Shown here piece after piece: positions 1 through 7,139 of a DNA stretch of 13,049 nucleotides. Positions within the stretch are counted from its first letter, which is position 1. Each line of letters starts with the position of its first letter. This DNA is from Methanobacteriota archaeon (GTDB lineage: Archaea > Halobacteriota > Methanosarcinia > Methanosarcinales > Methanoperedenaceae). A program made the position numbers and the translations under genes. The stretch lies in assembly GCA_018900975.1 (NCBI GenBank), contig JAHIFK010000247.1:1-13049 (forward strand). The letters run 5' to 3'. The notes under the pieces were generated by a model. The model had not been told where the DNA came from. It made no database searches and worked only from the letters and a program-made list of their open reading frames with translations.

Positions 1-692
1 AGATTTGAGGCTGCTGCGCCTCCGAACGAGCTTACCTGTGAAGTTACGATGACCCAGTCATCCACTCTTTCGATCACCGAACGCTGGGCTGCTTTCAAAA
101 AGGCGATACGCATCGAGATGTCCTGCGGAAGCGTTGAAAGGGCATCCATCACCTCGCTGTATCCGATGCCGCTCAATTCGATAAGCTCTGCCACAGCCTT
201 GAATGAATCGGATGTAGCATGTTTGAAATTTCCGGTATCAGTTATAATGCCGGCAATAAGCGCAAATGCAGCACGTCTCATTATGGGCGCGCCCATGATA
301 TTGAGTACGCCAAGAACGATCTCAGCAGTAGAACTTTTGTTCCTGTGGAGATAGAACGTGGAATTTTCATTCAGTGACGTCGAAGCATGATGGTCTATAA
401 CTGCATAGTTCTTGAGCGGAAAACCGTTCAATTGTGCGAGTGTGGAAGTATCTACTACTACCACCAGATCATATTCCCCTGCCGGATCAGTTGAAAATTC
501 TATATTCAACTGCTTTGCCAGCACAGATGCAACCCTGTCGCAGCCGTCGATGACACCTATGGTGCCGCCTATGGCTTCTTTCAGTGCAAAAGCACTTCCC
601 AGGGCATCAGGGTCTGCGTTCCTGTGACATAAATAAAGGATATTGTCGTAATCCAGCAGTTGAGTGTAGAATTCTGTTTCGTCAATCTCCAT
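1..692 (-). CDS. DHH-family phosphoesterase (C-terminus cut by the window edge)
   Basis: About 230 N-terminal residues of a DHH-superfamily metal-dependent phosphoesterase are visible, read by hand from an ATG at 692. Motif I is HRNADPDA (H23, D27, D29). Motif II is VVVDTS with D81, motif III is the DHH triad at 100-102, and motif IV is ITDTGNF with D152. All expected metal ligands are therefore present. The sequence stops at SSFGGAAAS, about where the DHHA1 substrate-binding domain should begin, so the rest lies beyond base 1. The family includes RecJ-like nucleases, nanoRNases and cyclic-dinucleotide phosphodiesterases; the substrate here cannot be told. The start lies 2 nt after the pfdB stop codon, so the gene is probably the third in a pcc1-pfdB-DHH transcript. 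Family assignment is secure; the specific function is not. Confidence 0.9.
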   Translation of the reverse strand, partial: MEIDETEFYTQLLDYDNILYLCHRNADPDALGSAFALKEAIGGTIGVIDGCDRVASVLAKQLNIEFSTDPAGEYDLVVVVDTSTLAQLNGFPLKNYAVIDHHASTSLNENSTFYLHRNKSSTAEIVLGVLNIMGAPIMRRAAFALIAGIITDTGNFKHATSDSFKAVAELIELSGIGYSEVMDALSTLPQDISMRIAFLKAAQRSVIERVDDWVIVTSQVSSFGGAAASN

Positions 693-694
693 GT

Positions 695-1048
695 CTACTG
701 CGCAGGCGTACCGATAGCCTGCTTGAGCTGCTCCTGAAGCTGCTGGAACCGTTTCTGGGCTCTCTCTTCCTGGCGGGCAAGTGTCTGAAGCCTAAGGTCA
801 AGCGTATCCTTCTTTTCCTTGAGGGATTCTTTTGTCTTTCCGCGCTCAGTTTTGATCAGAAGGTCGCCTATAGCCCTGTAGACCACGGCATCTTCATCGA
901 GTTTTTCAAGCTCTTCAAGAGCAAGGTCGGTCTCTTTAAGGTTTATTTCGACCTGGTTTTTCTGACCTGCGATCGCTTGCGCCTGCTGCTGTATTTGCTG
1001 CAACTGTGCAAGCTGGTTTTTAATCTGTGGGGGTAAATCTGAACTCAT
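695..1048 (-). CDS. pfdB: Prefoldin beta subunit
   Basis: This encodes the beta subunit of the hexameric (alpha2-beta4) archaeal prefoldin, which captures unfolded proteins in the cytoplasm and passes them to the thermosome. The protein is about 117 residues, usual for the family. It has an N-terminal Q-rich helix (LPPQIKNQLAQLQQIQQQ), a central hairpin region (LEKLDEDAVVYRAIGDLLIK) and a C-terminal charged coiled coil (RQEERAQKRFQQLQEQLKQ). A GTG at 1057 in the same frame would add three residues. I chose the ATG at 1048 because AGGTG sits six bases before it, whereas the GTG is part of that Shine-Dalgarno-like sequence and has none of its own. It lies between pcc1 upstream and a DHH phosphoesterase 2 nt downstream. 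Assignment is strong. Confidence 0.95.
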   Translation of the reverse strand: MSSDLPPQIKNQLAQLQQIQQQAQAIAGQKNQVEINLKETDLALEELEKLDEDAVVYRAIGDLLIKTERGKTKESLKEKKDTLDLRLQTLARQEERAQKRFQQLQEQLKQAIGTPAQ

Positions 1049-1090
1049 TGTATTCACCTGTATCTGGGTGTAGTATTGCCAAACCCTGAT

Positions 1091-1330
1091 TTATAACTTG
1101 TGCATCGAGGTCATCTCGCAGGAAATTTTTACTAGACGCAGCCATCCGTTCAGGGCTGCCCTCATTGATACCAGGTCGTCCGCTTCCACGTTTAAAATAA
1201 GTGTATCCTGTTCCAATCGCAGCGTTGATCGTGTGCGCTGGTACTCTTCCTCCAGTTCAGGTAGCAGCGACTCATATATTATCCTGCTGATCGTGCCGAG
1301 ATCGAACTCGAATTCCGCGAGAATTATCAT
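1091..1330 (-). CDS. pcc1: KEOPS complex subunit Pcc1
   Basis: A 79-residue protein fits the small Pcc1 family. Pcc1 is the dimerising subunit of KEOPS (Kae1-Bud32-Cgi121-Pcc1), which makes the N6-threonylcarbamoyl adenosine at position 37 of ANN-decoding tRNAs. The fold pattern is visible: an N-terminal strand (EFEFD), a helix with the SLLPELEEEY segment, two strands ending in LILNVEADD, and the C-terminal helix DLVSMRAALNGWLRLVKI, which is typical of Pcc1. Adjacency to prefoldin beta is a recurring archaeal arrangement and supports the call. A TATA-like box on the minus strand at 1358-1367, about 32 bp upstream of the ATG, suggests a very short or absent leader; no Shine-Dalgarno is seen. 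It is the first gene of the leftward cluster. The 42-nt gap to pfdB fits co-transcription. Confidence 0.85.
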   Translation of the reverse strand: MIILAEFEFDLGTISRIIYESLLPELEEEYQRTRSTLRLEQDTLILNVEADDLVSMRAALNGWLRLVKISCEMTSMHKL

Positions 1331-1357
1331 GTTCGAGGTTAAATGTTTATCTTCACG

Positions 1358-1367
1358 TTTATATTTT
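1358..1367 (-). promoter_or_regulatory. TATA box for pcc1 cluster
   Basis: On the minus strand this reads AAAATATAAA, a good archaeal TATA box. Its centre is about 32 bp upstream of the pcc1 ATG, placing initiation a few bases before the start codon (near-leaderless). Predicted from sequence only. Confidence 0.5.
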
Positions 1368-1381
1368 CGTTTGCAGTTAAA

Positions 1382-1389
1382 TTTTTAAA
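1382..1389 (+). promoter_or_regulatory. TATA box for CNNM gene
   Basis: TTTTTAAA on the plus strand, centred about 31 bp before the ATG at 1417, with no Shine-Dalgarno before that ATG. It fits a near-leaderless transcript diverging from the pcc1 promoter about 20 bp away. Confidence 0.45.
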
Positions 1390-1416
1390 CCGACATGATA
1401 TATAGATAAATATCTA

Positions 1417-2454
1417 ATGGATTCATCGACAACGTTTGAAATAATCATAATACTGTTACTTATCGTATTTTCAACATTTTTTTCACTCTCTGAGACTGCG
1501 CTTCTTTCTGTGGGAAAAATTCGGATAAGGCACATTGCAGAATCAGGCAATAAGAACGCAAAAAAAGTAGTTAAATTACTTGAGAGACCTGAACAGTTCC
1601 TTGCCGCCGTACTGGTAGGGAATAACATAGTGAACATAGGCGCATCTGTACTGGCTACAGATGCTGCTTTGCGTGTTTTTGGGGATTCCGGTCTCGCCAT
1701 CGCGACAGGCGTTATGACCCTGTTGATCCTGATCCTGGGTGAAGTTATCCCGAAAACGCTTGCTCAAAGGAACCCAGAAGTTCTAGCCATGCTGGTGGCA
1801 AATCCCATAATGGTCTTGATTAGCATAATGAAACCAATTGTCTGGCTGCTTACTACTATGGTTAATTCCCTGATAGTGATTTTTGGAGGGAAACAACATG
1901 TAAAGCACCCGTTCGTCAATGAGGAACTGATACACATGCTCCTGAAGGAGGGAGAAATAGAGGGAACTATCGAGAAACACGAGAGGGAGATAATAAGTAA
2001 TGTATTCGATTTCACGGATGAGAGAGCCCACGGGGTGATGACGCGAAGAGCTGATATCGTCAGCATAGACGAATCAGAGAAGCTTGAAGCTGCACTCGCG
2101 CTTGTGAACAATTCGGGTCATTCGAGGCTCCCGGTATATAAGAAGGAGTTTGACAATGTCGTGGGGATGATATATGCAAAAGACCTTCTTAAGTTCAAGG
2201 ATACTGAGTTGATATCAAAAAGAGTGCATCAGATCATGCGCCCCATTATTATCGTGAAACAGGGTCAGAAGATATCATCTCTACTTAAAGAATTGCAGCA
2301 TAAGAAGATGAATATCTCGGTCGTGGTGGATATCAATATGAAGGTAATAGGACTTGTTTCAATAGAGGATATCCTTGAAGAACTTGTTGGTGAGATATTC
2401 GATGAGTATGATGTAGAAGCGGAAAAAGACCTGGTTAAGGCAAAGGCATCATAA
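1417..2454 (+). CDS. CNNM (DUF21) transmembrane protein with paired CBS domains, CorC/hemolysin-like
   Basis: A 345-residue membrane protein of the CNNM/CorC family, whose characterised members transport Mg2+ or related divalent cations. The DUF21 transmembrane domain covers roughly residues 5-160. It carries the family motifs SLSETALLS (23-31), VGNNIVNIGAS (67-77) and LGEVIPKTLA (107-116). A linker leads to two CBS repeats, about 205-260 (with SRLPVYKKEFDNVVGMIYAKD) and 270-330 (with VIGLVSIEDILEELVGEIFDEYD). CBS pairs normally bind adenine nucleotides. The protein ends about 20 residues after CBS2, so the CorC_HlyC accessory domain found in many bacterial homologues is absent. It is a single-gene unit: divergent from pcc1, and overlapping the end of rqcH tail to tail by 6 nt. 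Family is certain; the transported ion is inferred. Confidence 0.92.
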   Translation: MDSSTTFEIIIILLLIVFSTFFSLSETALLSVGKIRIRHIAESGNKNAKKVVKLLERPEQFLAAVLVGNNIVNIGASVLATDAALRVFGDSGLAIATGVMTLLILILGEVIPKTLAQRNPEVLAMLVANPIMVLISIMKPIVWLLTTMVNSLIVIFGGKQHVKHPFVNEELIHMLLKEGEIEGTIEKHEREIISNVFDFTDERAHGVMTRRADIVSIDESEKLEAALALVNNSGHSRLPVYKKEFDNVVGMIYAKDLLKFKDTELISKRVHQIMRPIIIVKQGQKISSLLKELQHKKMNISVVVDINMKVIGLVSIEDILEELVGEIFDEYDVEAEKDLVKAKAS

Positions 2455-4416
2455 TTCCTTCACACTCGATCTCCCGGGCGGCAAAAACATCGCTATCTTA
2501 TCAGGCGATGCCATATCCTTGATGAACCTCTTATCCTCGAACTTATCGACAAGCATCCTGTATATCTTCTTTGATATGTCATTCTGCTCAAACTCACCCG
2601 GTTCCACTTCCATAACGAACTGCGCCCTATTCCTTACCGCGCTCACCGGTCCGCCTATCAGCCTCTTTTCTTCGTTAAGAATTAGACCCAGCGCTGCGCC
2701 CAGCATGACATCCTTGTAGTAATTACGCTTACCGCGTATCACAAAGGCCCCTTTTGCCACATATTCCCCTGACTCCGGAGTCTTTGAGACCTGCTCAGGA
2801 ATTACCCAGTAGGCATCCCCGCTTGCCTGCCCTGATTTCCAGATAACCGAGTAAGAAACTGTGAACTGGGCAGCTTCAAGGAGCGTGGTCTCAGGAACCT
2901 CTTTGCCTTCGGTTTTGACGACTACAGCGGGTGAACCCGATACATGAGCGTGGAAGAAGATGTCCCTCTTTTCAAGGTATTTTTTCACGATATCCTCGTT
3001 GCTCTGTGCATCCCTTCCCCCGATGACAAGGAAGCCGTCTGAGGAGAAAAACCACCTGAACTGCTCATACCATTTCTGTTTGTGAACCGGGAGCTTCTGC
3101 CTTGTCTTTTTTGGAGCCTCTTCTTTTCCAGTCAGCTTTTTTGTGGCTTCAATAGCATCGAGTGCGCCTTTTATCTTTGAGGATAATTTCTTTGACCTGT
3201 CGTAATACACCTGTGAATTCTGAGTTACTGAAAGCCTTGCGTCCAGTTCAATTTCTTCATTATCAAGCGTGATCGTAATAGTCCCTTTACTCGAATTAAC
3301 GGATTTGATCGCTCTTGCTTCAGCCATATCAGAACTTTTAAGGACGTTCCTGATATCATCCCATGAATAACCCTTCTCTCGTGCGGCTTTTATCGCGTTC
3401 AGGATGCCGTCAACAGTCTGGTAATGCCCATAGATCAATTCACCCCTGTGAACGAGCTTTCTCTCATCATCTCTGAACTTCTCTAGCGCTTGCATCTGTT
3501 TTTGAAGGCGGTACTCGTACAACCCCATCTTTTTGTTTTTTGTATCCTTAATATCTTTTATCTGCTCGCGTTTTTTTTCAGCTCCAGCGCTGAAGTATTC
3601 ATCCAGAGCATCATTAAAAGTGCCAAGATATTTCTTTTCGTTCTTTTCATAATGGGAAAGCTCAAAAGGAAGGACATCAACAGGTTTTCCATCCTTTAAT
3701 ACGATATGCGGTTTCAGTTCAGCGCCCAGCGGTCTGAACACCTCCTGCATGGCCTTGTGCAACAGCGACACATCACCTAATTGTTTTGCCGGCGTATTTT
3801 TATCGATCCCTGCGCGCGAGCAGACTTCTTCTGCATACTGCCCACCCATGTTCATGCGGGTGGCTATAGTCCTGACTATGTCATTATCTGAGTTGGAGAG
3901 CATCTCTTTCAATTCGTCATGAGTAGCTGTGACCGGGCTTAACTGCGCCTGCGGAAGCTCATACACCTCGCCCCGTACTACTCTCCTGTCCCTGAAGCTG
4001 ATGGATTTAAGTGGCAGGATGATCTTCTTTTGCGCATCAAGTAAAATGATGTTGCCCCGTGAGAAAAGCTCGATGAGAAGTAATGTTGTGTCCGTTCCGC
4101 GCTGGATATGCAGTTCTATTATGCGGTCAAAATCGTACTGCGATATCTCGGTTATCCTTCCACCGCTCAGGTGTTTGCGAAGGAGCATTGGAAAGGACTG
4201 CGGGAGTTTCTGGGCTTCCTCAGGGTGAGCTGTCAGATGCAGACGCCTCCCTGCCTCTATGACCAGGTTCGTTCTTCCTTCTTTAAAGATATGGAGGCCT
4301 ATCCTTAACTCATCAGGCGAGTGCTGGTATATCTTCATGATCTTAGCATCAAGAAGCCTGGGACGAAGTTCTAGAACGAGCGCAGCTACATCCACGCTTG
4401 ACATTTCCTGTTTCAT
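2449..4416 (-). CDS. rqcH: Ribosome quality control protein RqcH (NEMF/Rqc2/Tae2 family, NFACT)
   Basis: A 655-residue protein of the NEMF/Rqc2/RqcH family. Characterised members bind the obstructed large ribosomal subunit carrying peptidyl-tRNA and, in bacteria and yeast, recruit tRNA to add C-terminal tails that mark stalled chains for degradation. An NFACT-N domain spans about 1-250. It includes QYDFDR, whose D97-R98 match the conserved DR pair needed for tailing in Bacillus RqcH. A helix-hairpin-helix-like region follows, then a charged coiled coil (about 280-330 and 400-435). The NFACT-R domain is at about 445-560, with the signature FFHAHVSGSPAVVVK (487-501). Starts at 4416 and 4404 are both possible. 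A TATA-like GGTTTAAAAGCC at 4428-4439 would better suit 4404, and a weaker CTTAAAGG further up would suit 4416. It is 48 nt downstream of a small membrane-protein gene on the same strand. Confidence 0.95.
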   Translation of the reverse strand: MKQEMSSVDVAALVLELRPRLLDAKIMKIYQHSPDELRIGLHIFKEGRTNLVIEAGRRLHLTAHPEEAQKLPQSFPMLLRKHLSGGRITEISQYDFDRIIELHIQRGTDTTLLLIELFSRGNIILLDAQKKIILPLKSISFRDRRVVRGEVYELPQAQLSPVTATHDELKEMLSNSDNDIVRTIATRMNMGGQYAEEVCSRAGIDKNTPAKQLGDVSLLHKAMQEVFRPLGAELKPHIVLKDGKPVDVLPFELSHYEKNEKKYLGTFNDALDEYFSAGAEKKREQIKDIKDTKNKKMGLYEYRLQKQMQALEKFRDDERKLVHRGELIYGHYQTVDGILNAIKAAREKGYSWDDIRNVLKSSDMAEARAIKSVNSSKGTITITLDNEEIELDARLSVTQNSQVYYDRSKKLSSKIKGALDAIEATKKLTGKEEAPKKTRQKLPVHKQKWYEQFRWFFSSDGFLVIGGRDAQSNEDIVKKYLEKRDIFFHAHVSGSPAVVVKTEGKEVPETTLLEAAQFTVSYSVIWKSGQASGDAYWVIPEQVSKTPESGEYVAKGAFVIRGKRNYYKDVMLGAALGLILNEEKRLIGGPVSAVRNRAQFVMEVEPGEFEQNDISKKIYRMLVDKFEDKRFIKDMASPDKIAMFLPPGRSSVKEL

Positions 4417-4464
4417 TACCGCGTTAAAGGCTTTTAAACCCTTTAAGATTTGGCATTACCCAAC

Positions 4465-4848
4465 TTAATCTTTCTTTAAAACGCAGCGGAGATCAACAAG
4501 TTCCTGAGGCAGTGACCTCCTGGTGGCGCACGGTTCAAGCACGCTGTACCAGTCGTAAGTGAACAATACAAGACCACACAGCGTCAGTACTTCAAGGGCT
4601 TTAAAATACACACCAGGCACAGTAGTTCCGTAAAAAAACCCATGTATGAAGAAAAACGTGCTGAAACAGTACACATAAATACAGTTCCTTGTAAAAAAAG
4701 AATCATTAAAAAATGATTTTAGATCCAGTTCACTTTTGTCAATATCTTTCCATAAGAACCAGATCTGGACGGATAAGAAAATGAAGACCAGATACATAGA
4801 TACTATGAATGGTTCCGCATAGATGTAATAATCGGTTTCTATACTCAT
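4465..4848 (-). CDS. Hypothetical small membrane protein, three predicted transmembrane helices
   Basis: I do not recognise this 127-residue protein. It has three hydrophobic segments at about 14-34 (FIVSMYLVFIFLSVQIWFLW), 56-76 (rich in F, Y, C and I) and 82-101 (FKALEVLTLCGLVLFTYDWY). Charged stretches lie between the first two (WKDIDKSELDLK) and at the C-terminus (about 25 residues with two Cys). The gene is AT-rich and uses Phe and Tyr heavily, unlike the rqcH gene after it. The ATG at 4848 is preceded by AGGATAGGGAATT, a plausible ribosome site. An AT-rich TATA-like GTATAATAAT around 4890 could serve as promoter. It lies upstream of rqcH on the same strand, 48 nt away, but rqcH seems to have its own promoter, so a functional link is not claimed. 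The length and clean helix pattern favour a real gene. Confidence 0.6.
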   Translation of the reverse strand: MSIETDYYIYAEPFIVSMYLVFIFLSVQIWFLWKDIDKSELDLKSFFNDSFFTRNCIYVYCFSTFFFIHGFFYGTTVPGVYFKALEVLTLCGLVLFTYDWYSVLEPCATRRSLPQELVDLRCVLKKD

Positions 4849-5570
4849 AATTCCCTATCCTGAAGTGAATTGTTGTATTGTCATCATTATTATTATACTG
4901 TAATAAAGGTTTCGGACATAATATGTTTAAATTTAAGTGAGCCAATAGCAAAATCTCTAATCTCCTTTATTTCTTAATATAGATTAACATCAAGACCTAT
5001 TTTTTTAAAAAATTTCATAGCAGAGTTTTAAATTACATTTAAACATCAAATAGAAAAGATTATGCCTAATTAGAGCTATATTATAGTTGCAAATCAAATC
5101 ATAATAAGTTTAAAGAGTGTCGAAGGAAGAAAAAAATATGAAGAAGTGTTTCAACGAAAAATTCCAGAAAAAGTGAAAAAAATTAAAACTCGCATTCTAT
5201 CTATTTTTCAGACAAGACTTACAGATTTTTCAGGAAAAATAATAAGGATAATAAGACTGCCGGAATAGATTGGGCAAGATGTTTCGTTTCTGTTTCCAAT
5301 ATTACTGCTTTACTTACTGCCCTGACTGCATGCAAAGTTGGAAGATATGACCTGATCAGGGCACCAAGTGCATTCAGGCGGTTGTCTGTTTGAGGGATTA
5401 TATGAAATTTTTGGGATAATCAGGTTTTTCTGGGGTTTATTTTAGGATTTAAAGCAGTAATGTCAGGTTTGCCTGAGGCTCAATTACATTGCATGACATA
5501 ATTAATCGGAAAAATATGCATCAAATTCTTCAATATTTTTGAATTTAATGCCTTTCTCTAATCGGTTCAT
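4849..5570. other. AT-rich region without an intact gene; possible gene remnants
   Basis: About 720 bases are strongly AT-rich, except around 5260-5400, where base composition rises to that of the neighbouring genes. Two open but start-less frames lie here. One is plus strand 5074-5268 (64 codons ending in TAG, Lys/Ile-rich, including VEGRKKYEEVFQRKIPEKV). The other is minus strand 5419-5219 (66 residues ending in TAA, including RLNALGALIRSYLPTLHAVR). Neither has an ATG or a recognisable family. They could be decayed genes or chance. No tRNA, repeat array or transposase was seen. Confidence 0.4.
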
Positions 5571-6443
5571 TCATACCCCAAGCGTATTCGCTATTGGCGC
5601 CGGAGGCTTAACCGTTCCCTGTGCACCGGCTCCCGCATCCTCAACGCTCCTTGCCCACAGGAAGAGGCATGTATGGTATGCCGTCGTGACATACATGGAA
5701 AGCGCGATGACAAGAACAATTATGACCGCTGCTACCACTATTGCGATCAGCCCTCCTGCAAAGGCATTTGCGCCGCTCATGGCGCCGAAAATAACAAATC
5801 CGATAACAATGGCAGCTATGAATCCGATCAGAGTGAGCAATCCCGTGACAAGCCCGACAGCTATCTCACCCACGCCTATGGGAAGAAGGTGTCTTTGCAT
5901 TATATCAGTAGCTCTTGCCACTGCGCCCTTTAAGTCCCTGTCCTCTATCACTATCGCAGGGATTATGAAATAAGTAGCTACAGTCCACACACGCTCTATG
6001 AACCCGATAACCATATTAGCAAGACCGCCAGCAGCGCCCCTATCCCTTCCACTCTTTCCCCTGAGGACGCCTGTTACAACCTTAACGATAGCAGAAATGA
6101 TGCTCAGATAGAACAATGTCACTGCATTCTTCTTTGCCGCTGTCCATGCCTCGGACATCGTCGCATCTCCGTCCTTAAAGTAATCGTAAACAAGGAACGC
6201 TGTCATGCCTGTGAAAAAGTATGATATATAATATTCTCCCAGCAGCACAAGGAAAACAAGGATATAAACGAGTTCTTGCGGCATCATTGCAGTGGAAAGA
6301 TAGATGGCTATTCCTGTGATAACTGTAAATAAGATCCCGAAGAATATTGAATATATAGATGGTTTTATTAGGTCCTTGTCTTTCGTCACAAGGCTGAAGC
6401 TTTCTTTAATAAAGGAAAATCCCCTGAAGATGTTTTCAAACAT
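5571..6443 (-). CDS. DUF6159-like multi-pass membrane protein
   Basis: About 290 residues, starting MFENIFRGFSFIKESFSLVTKDKDLIKPS. A soluble amphipathic N-terminus is followed by about six transmembrane helices: two near 35-75, one near 75-95 around the YYISYFFTGM segment, one near 105-125, and a very hydrophobic Ala/Ile/Val/Gly pair near 190-250. A loop (VLRGKSGRDRGAAGGL) and the segment IPAIVIEDRDLKGAVARATDIM lie in the middle. This resembles the DUF6159 membrane family seen in methanogens and other prokaryotes; no biochemical role is known to me. The C-terminal tail is rich in Pro, Ala and Gly. A TTG at 6464 would add seven residues, but a TATA-like AGTATTTAT at 6468-6476 sits about 29 bp before the ATG at 6443. 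That fits leaderless initiation there, so I use the ATG. The gene appears monocistronic. Confidence 0.82.
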   Translation of the reverse strand: MFENIFRGFSFIKESFSLVTKDKDLIKPSIYSIFFGILFTVITGIAIYLSTAMMPQELVYILVFLVLLGEYYISYFFTGMTAFLVYDYFKDGDATMSEAWTAAKKNAVTLFYLSIISAIVKVVTGVLRGKSGRDRGAAGGLANMVIGFIERVWTVATYFIIPAIVIEDRDLKGAVARATDIMQRHLLPIGVGEIAVGLVTGLLTLIGFIAAIVIGFVIFGAMSGANAFAGGLIAIVVAAVIIVLVIALSMYVTTAYHTCLFLWARSVEDAGAGAQGTVKPPAPIANTLGV

Positions 6444-6465
6444 ATTAGTAGTGTTAATAGACAAG

Positions 6466-6477
6466 AAATAAATACTT
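6466..6477 (-). promoter_or_regulatory. TATA box for the DUF6159-like gene
   Basis: Minus-strand AAAGTATTTATT with a purine-rich upstream flank resembling BRE. It is centred about 29 bp from the ATG at 6443, predicting a transcript that starts at or next to the start codon. It decides between the ATG and the upstream TTG. Confidence 0.45.
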
Positions 6478-6519
6478 TTCGAAGGTTTAATAGTTGAGAA
6501 CTGAATGTTTTGAACTTAT

Positions 6520-6587
6520 CTTTGCGTCCTTTTCGCCCTCTGCGGTGAATAAAATCAAACACCGCAAAGCACGCAAAGAGCGCAAAG
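6520..6587. repeat. GCAAAG-type dispersed hairpin repeat, copy 1
   Basis: An imperfect inverted repeat: left arm 6520-6547 (CTTTGCGTCC...TGCGGTG) and right arm 6560-6587 (CACCGCAAAGC...GCGCAAAG), 28 nt each with about 22 of 28 positions complementary and a 12-nt loop. Each arm is itself a short tandem of a GCAAAG-containing 9-10-mer (GCAAAGCAC, GCAAAGAGC). The same design recurs at 12371-12441 in this window, so it is a repeated element rather than a one-off terminator. It lies between the divergent promoters of the DUF6159-like gene and the small-gene cassette. Its function is unknown; a REP/MITE-like element is a reasonable comparison. Confidence 0.8.
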
Positions 6588-6696
6588 TGGACATAGAATA
6601 AGTATCAGAGATGAGGTTCTTAAATATACTTGGTAGTGTACTCAATTTTGCTGAAACAATTGTAATGGTGCTTCATTCATCATCTATTTTTTTATC

Positions 6697-6945
6697 ATGG
6701 GTCTTTACTGTCGGTACTTTCATATAACAGTATCACAATTTAAGTTTGAGGCTGTGGCATGTCATTTAAAGAAATATACGAATATTACATGGACTTATTA
6801 TATCTCAACAATTAAAAATAATAGATTTATGGTGCAATCATATATAGAAGAAAATATTGTTGAGATGGTGTTAGGTTATAGAATACAGCGAATAACTGAC
6901 CCTACTATTTTATTTTGTCAAGAAATTCGTGTTATAAGAGGTTGA
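6697..6945 (+). CDS. Hypothetical small protein (82 aa), first of a coupled pair
   Basis: I do not recognise this protein. It is 82 residues with a strand-helix-strand look: FHITVSQ, FEAVACHLKKY, TWTYYISTIKNNRFMVQSYIE and TILFCQEIRVIRG. There is no signal peptide or membrane helix. The DNA is much more AT-rich than the flavoprotein gene downstream. No Shine-Dalgarno precedes the ATG. A TATA-like TTAAATATAC at 6620-6629 would give a leader of roughly 45 nt. Support for reality comes from its stop codon, TGA at 6943-6945. This overlaps the ATG at 6945 and is 2 nt before the ATG at 6948 of the next small gene, behind a GAGGT ribosome site, as in translationally coupled pairs. It may have been acquired horizontally. 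Confidence 0.45.
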   Translation: MGLYCRYFHITVSQFKFEAVACHLKKYTNITWTYYISTIKNNRFMVQSYIEENIVEMVLGYRIQRITDPTILFCQEIRVIRG

Positions 6946-6947
6946 TG

Positions 6948-7133
6948 ATGGCATCTTGGTTTTGTAAAATTGGCATTCATAAATGGGGCAGAGCTAATTA
7001 TATGCATCATTTTAGTTCTAATGTCTTGGATTGGAAACAAGACTGTAAGTTATGTGGAAAAAGGATTGGTTTTATTTTTTGGGCATGCTTAATTTTAGTC
7101 ATAGCTATTGTAATTTTGTACTATAGGAGATGA
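6948..7133 (+). CDS. Small Cys/His zinc-binding-like protein with C-terminal membrane anchor
   Basis: A 61-residue protein. An N-terminal C-x4-H (C6, H11, in WFCKIGIHKWG) and a C-x2-C (C33, C36, in DCKLCGKR) together resemble a minimal zinc ribbon. A single hydrophobic helix follows at 41-58 (GFIFWACLILVIAIVIL), ending in YYRR. By the positive-inside rule the zinc knuckle is hard to place: both flanks are basic. The ATG at 6948 follows GAGGT (6938-6942) with a 5-nt spacer; an alternative ATG lies one codon earlier. The stop TGA at 7131-7133 is embedded in the extended Shine-Dalgarno of the downstream flavoprotein gene, so the genes are likely co-translated. Similar CK.GIHKW-type knuckles occur in small phage and plasmid proteins. 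The function is unknown; a real gene is likely. Confidence 0.6.
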   Translation: MASWFCKIGIHKWGRANYMHHFSSNVLDWKQDCKLCGKRIGFIFWACLILVIAIVILYYRR

Positions 7134-7135
7134 TC
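7126..7135 (+). promoter_or_regulatory. Extended Shine-Dalgarno of the flavoprotein gene
   Basis: GGAGATGATC matches 9 of 10 bases of the full anti-Shine-Dalgarno complement GGAGGTGATC and ends 4 nt before the ATG at 7140. It contains the stop codon of the preceding small gene, so terminating and initiating ribosomes would meet here. Confidence 0.6.
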
Positions 7136-7139
7136 TATT

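Noticed and set aside
584..1036. 150-residue plus-strand frame opposite prefoldin beta
   Set aside because: It is the antisense of pfdB; its Leu/Phe-rich sequence mirrors the Gln/Glu/Lys-rich coiled coil.
4739..4951. 70-residue minus-strand frame overlapping the start of the three-helix membrane protein gene
   Set aside because: It overlaps a better frame with clean transmembrane segments, has no family signal and no ribosome site.
5539..5973. 144-residue plus-strand frame opposite the DUF6159-like gene
   Set aside because: It is antisense of a strongly coding membrane protein, with biased Ala/Thr/Met/Pro content caused by the other strand.
6520..6587. GCAAAG repeats as a CRISPR fragment
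   Set aside because: The units are 9-10 nt and palindromically arranged, with no regular spacers or cas genes.
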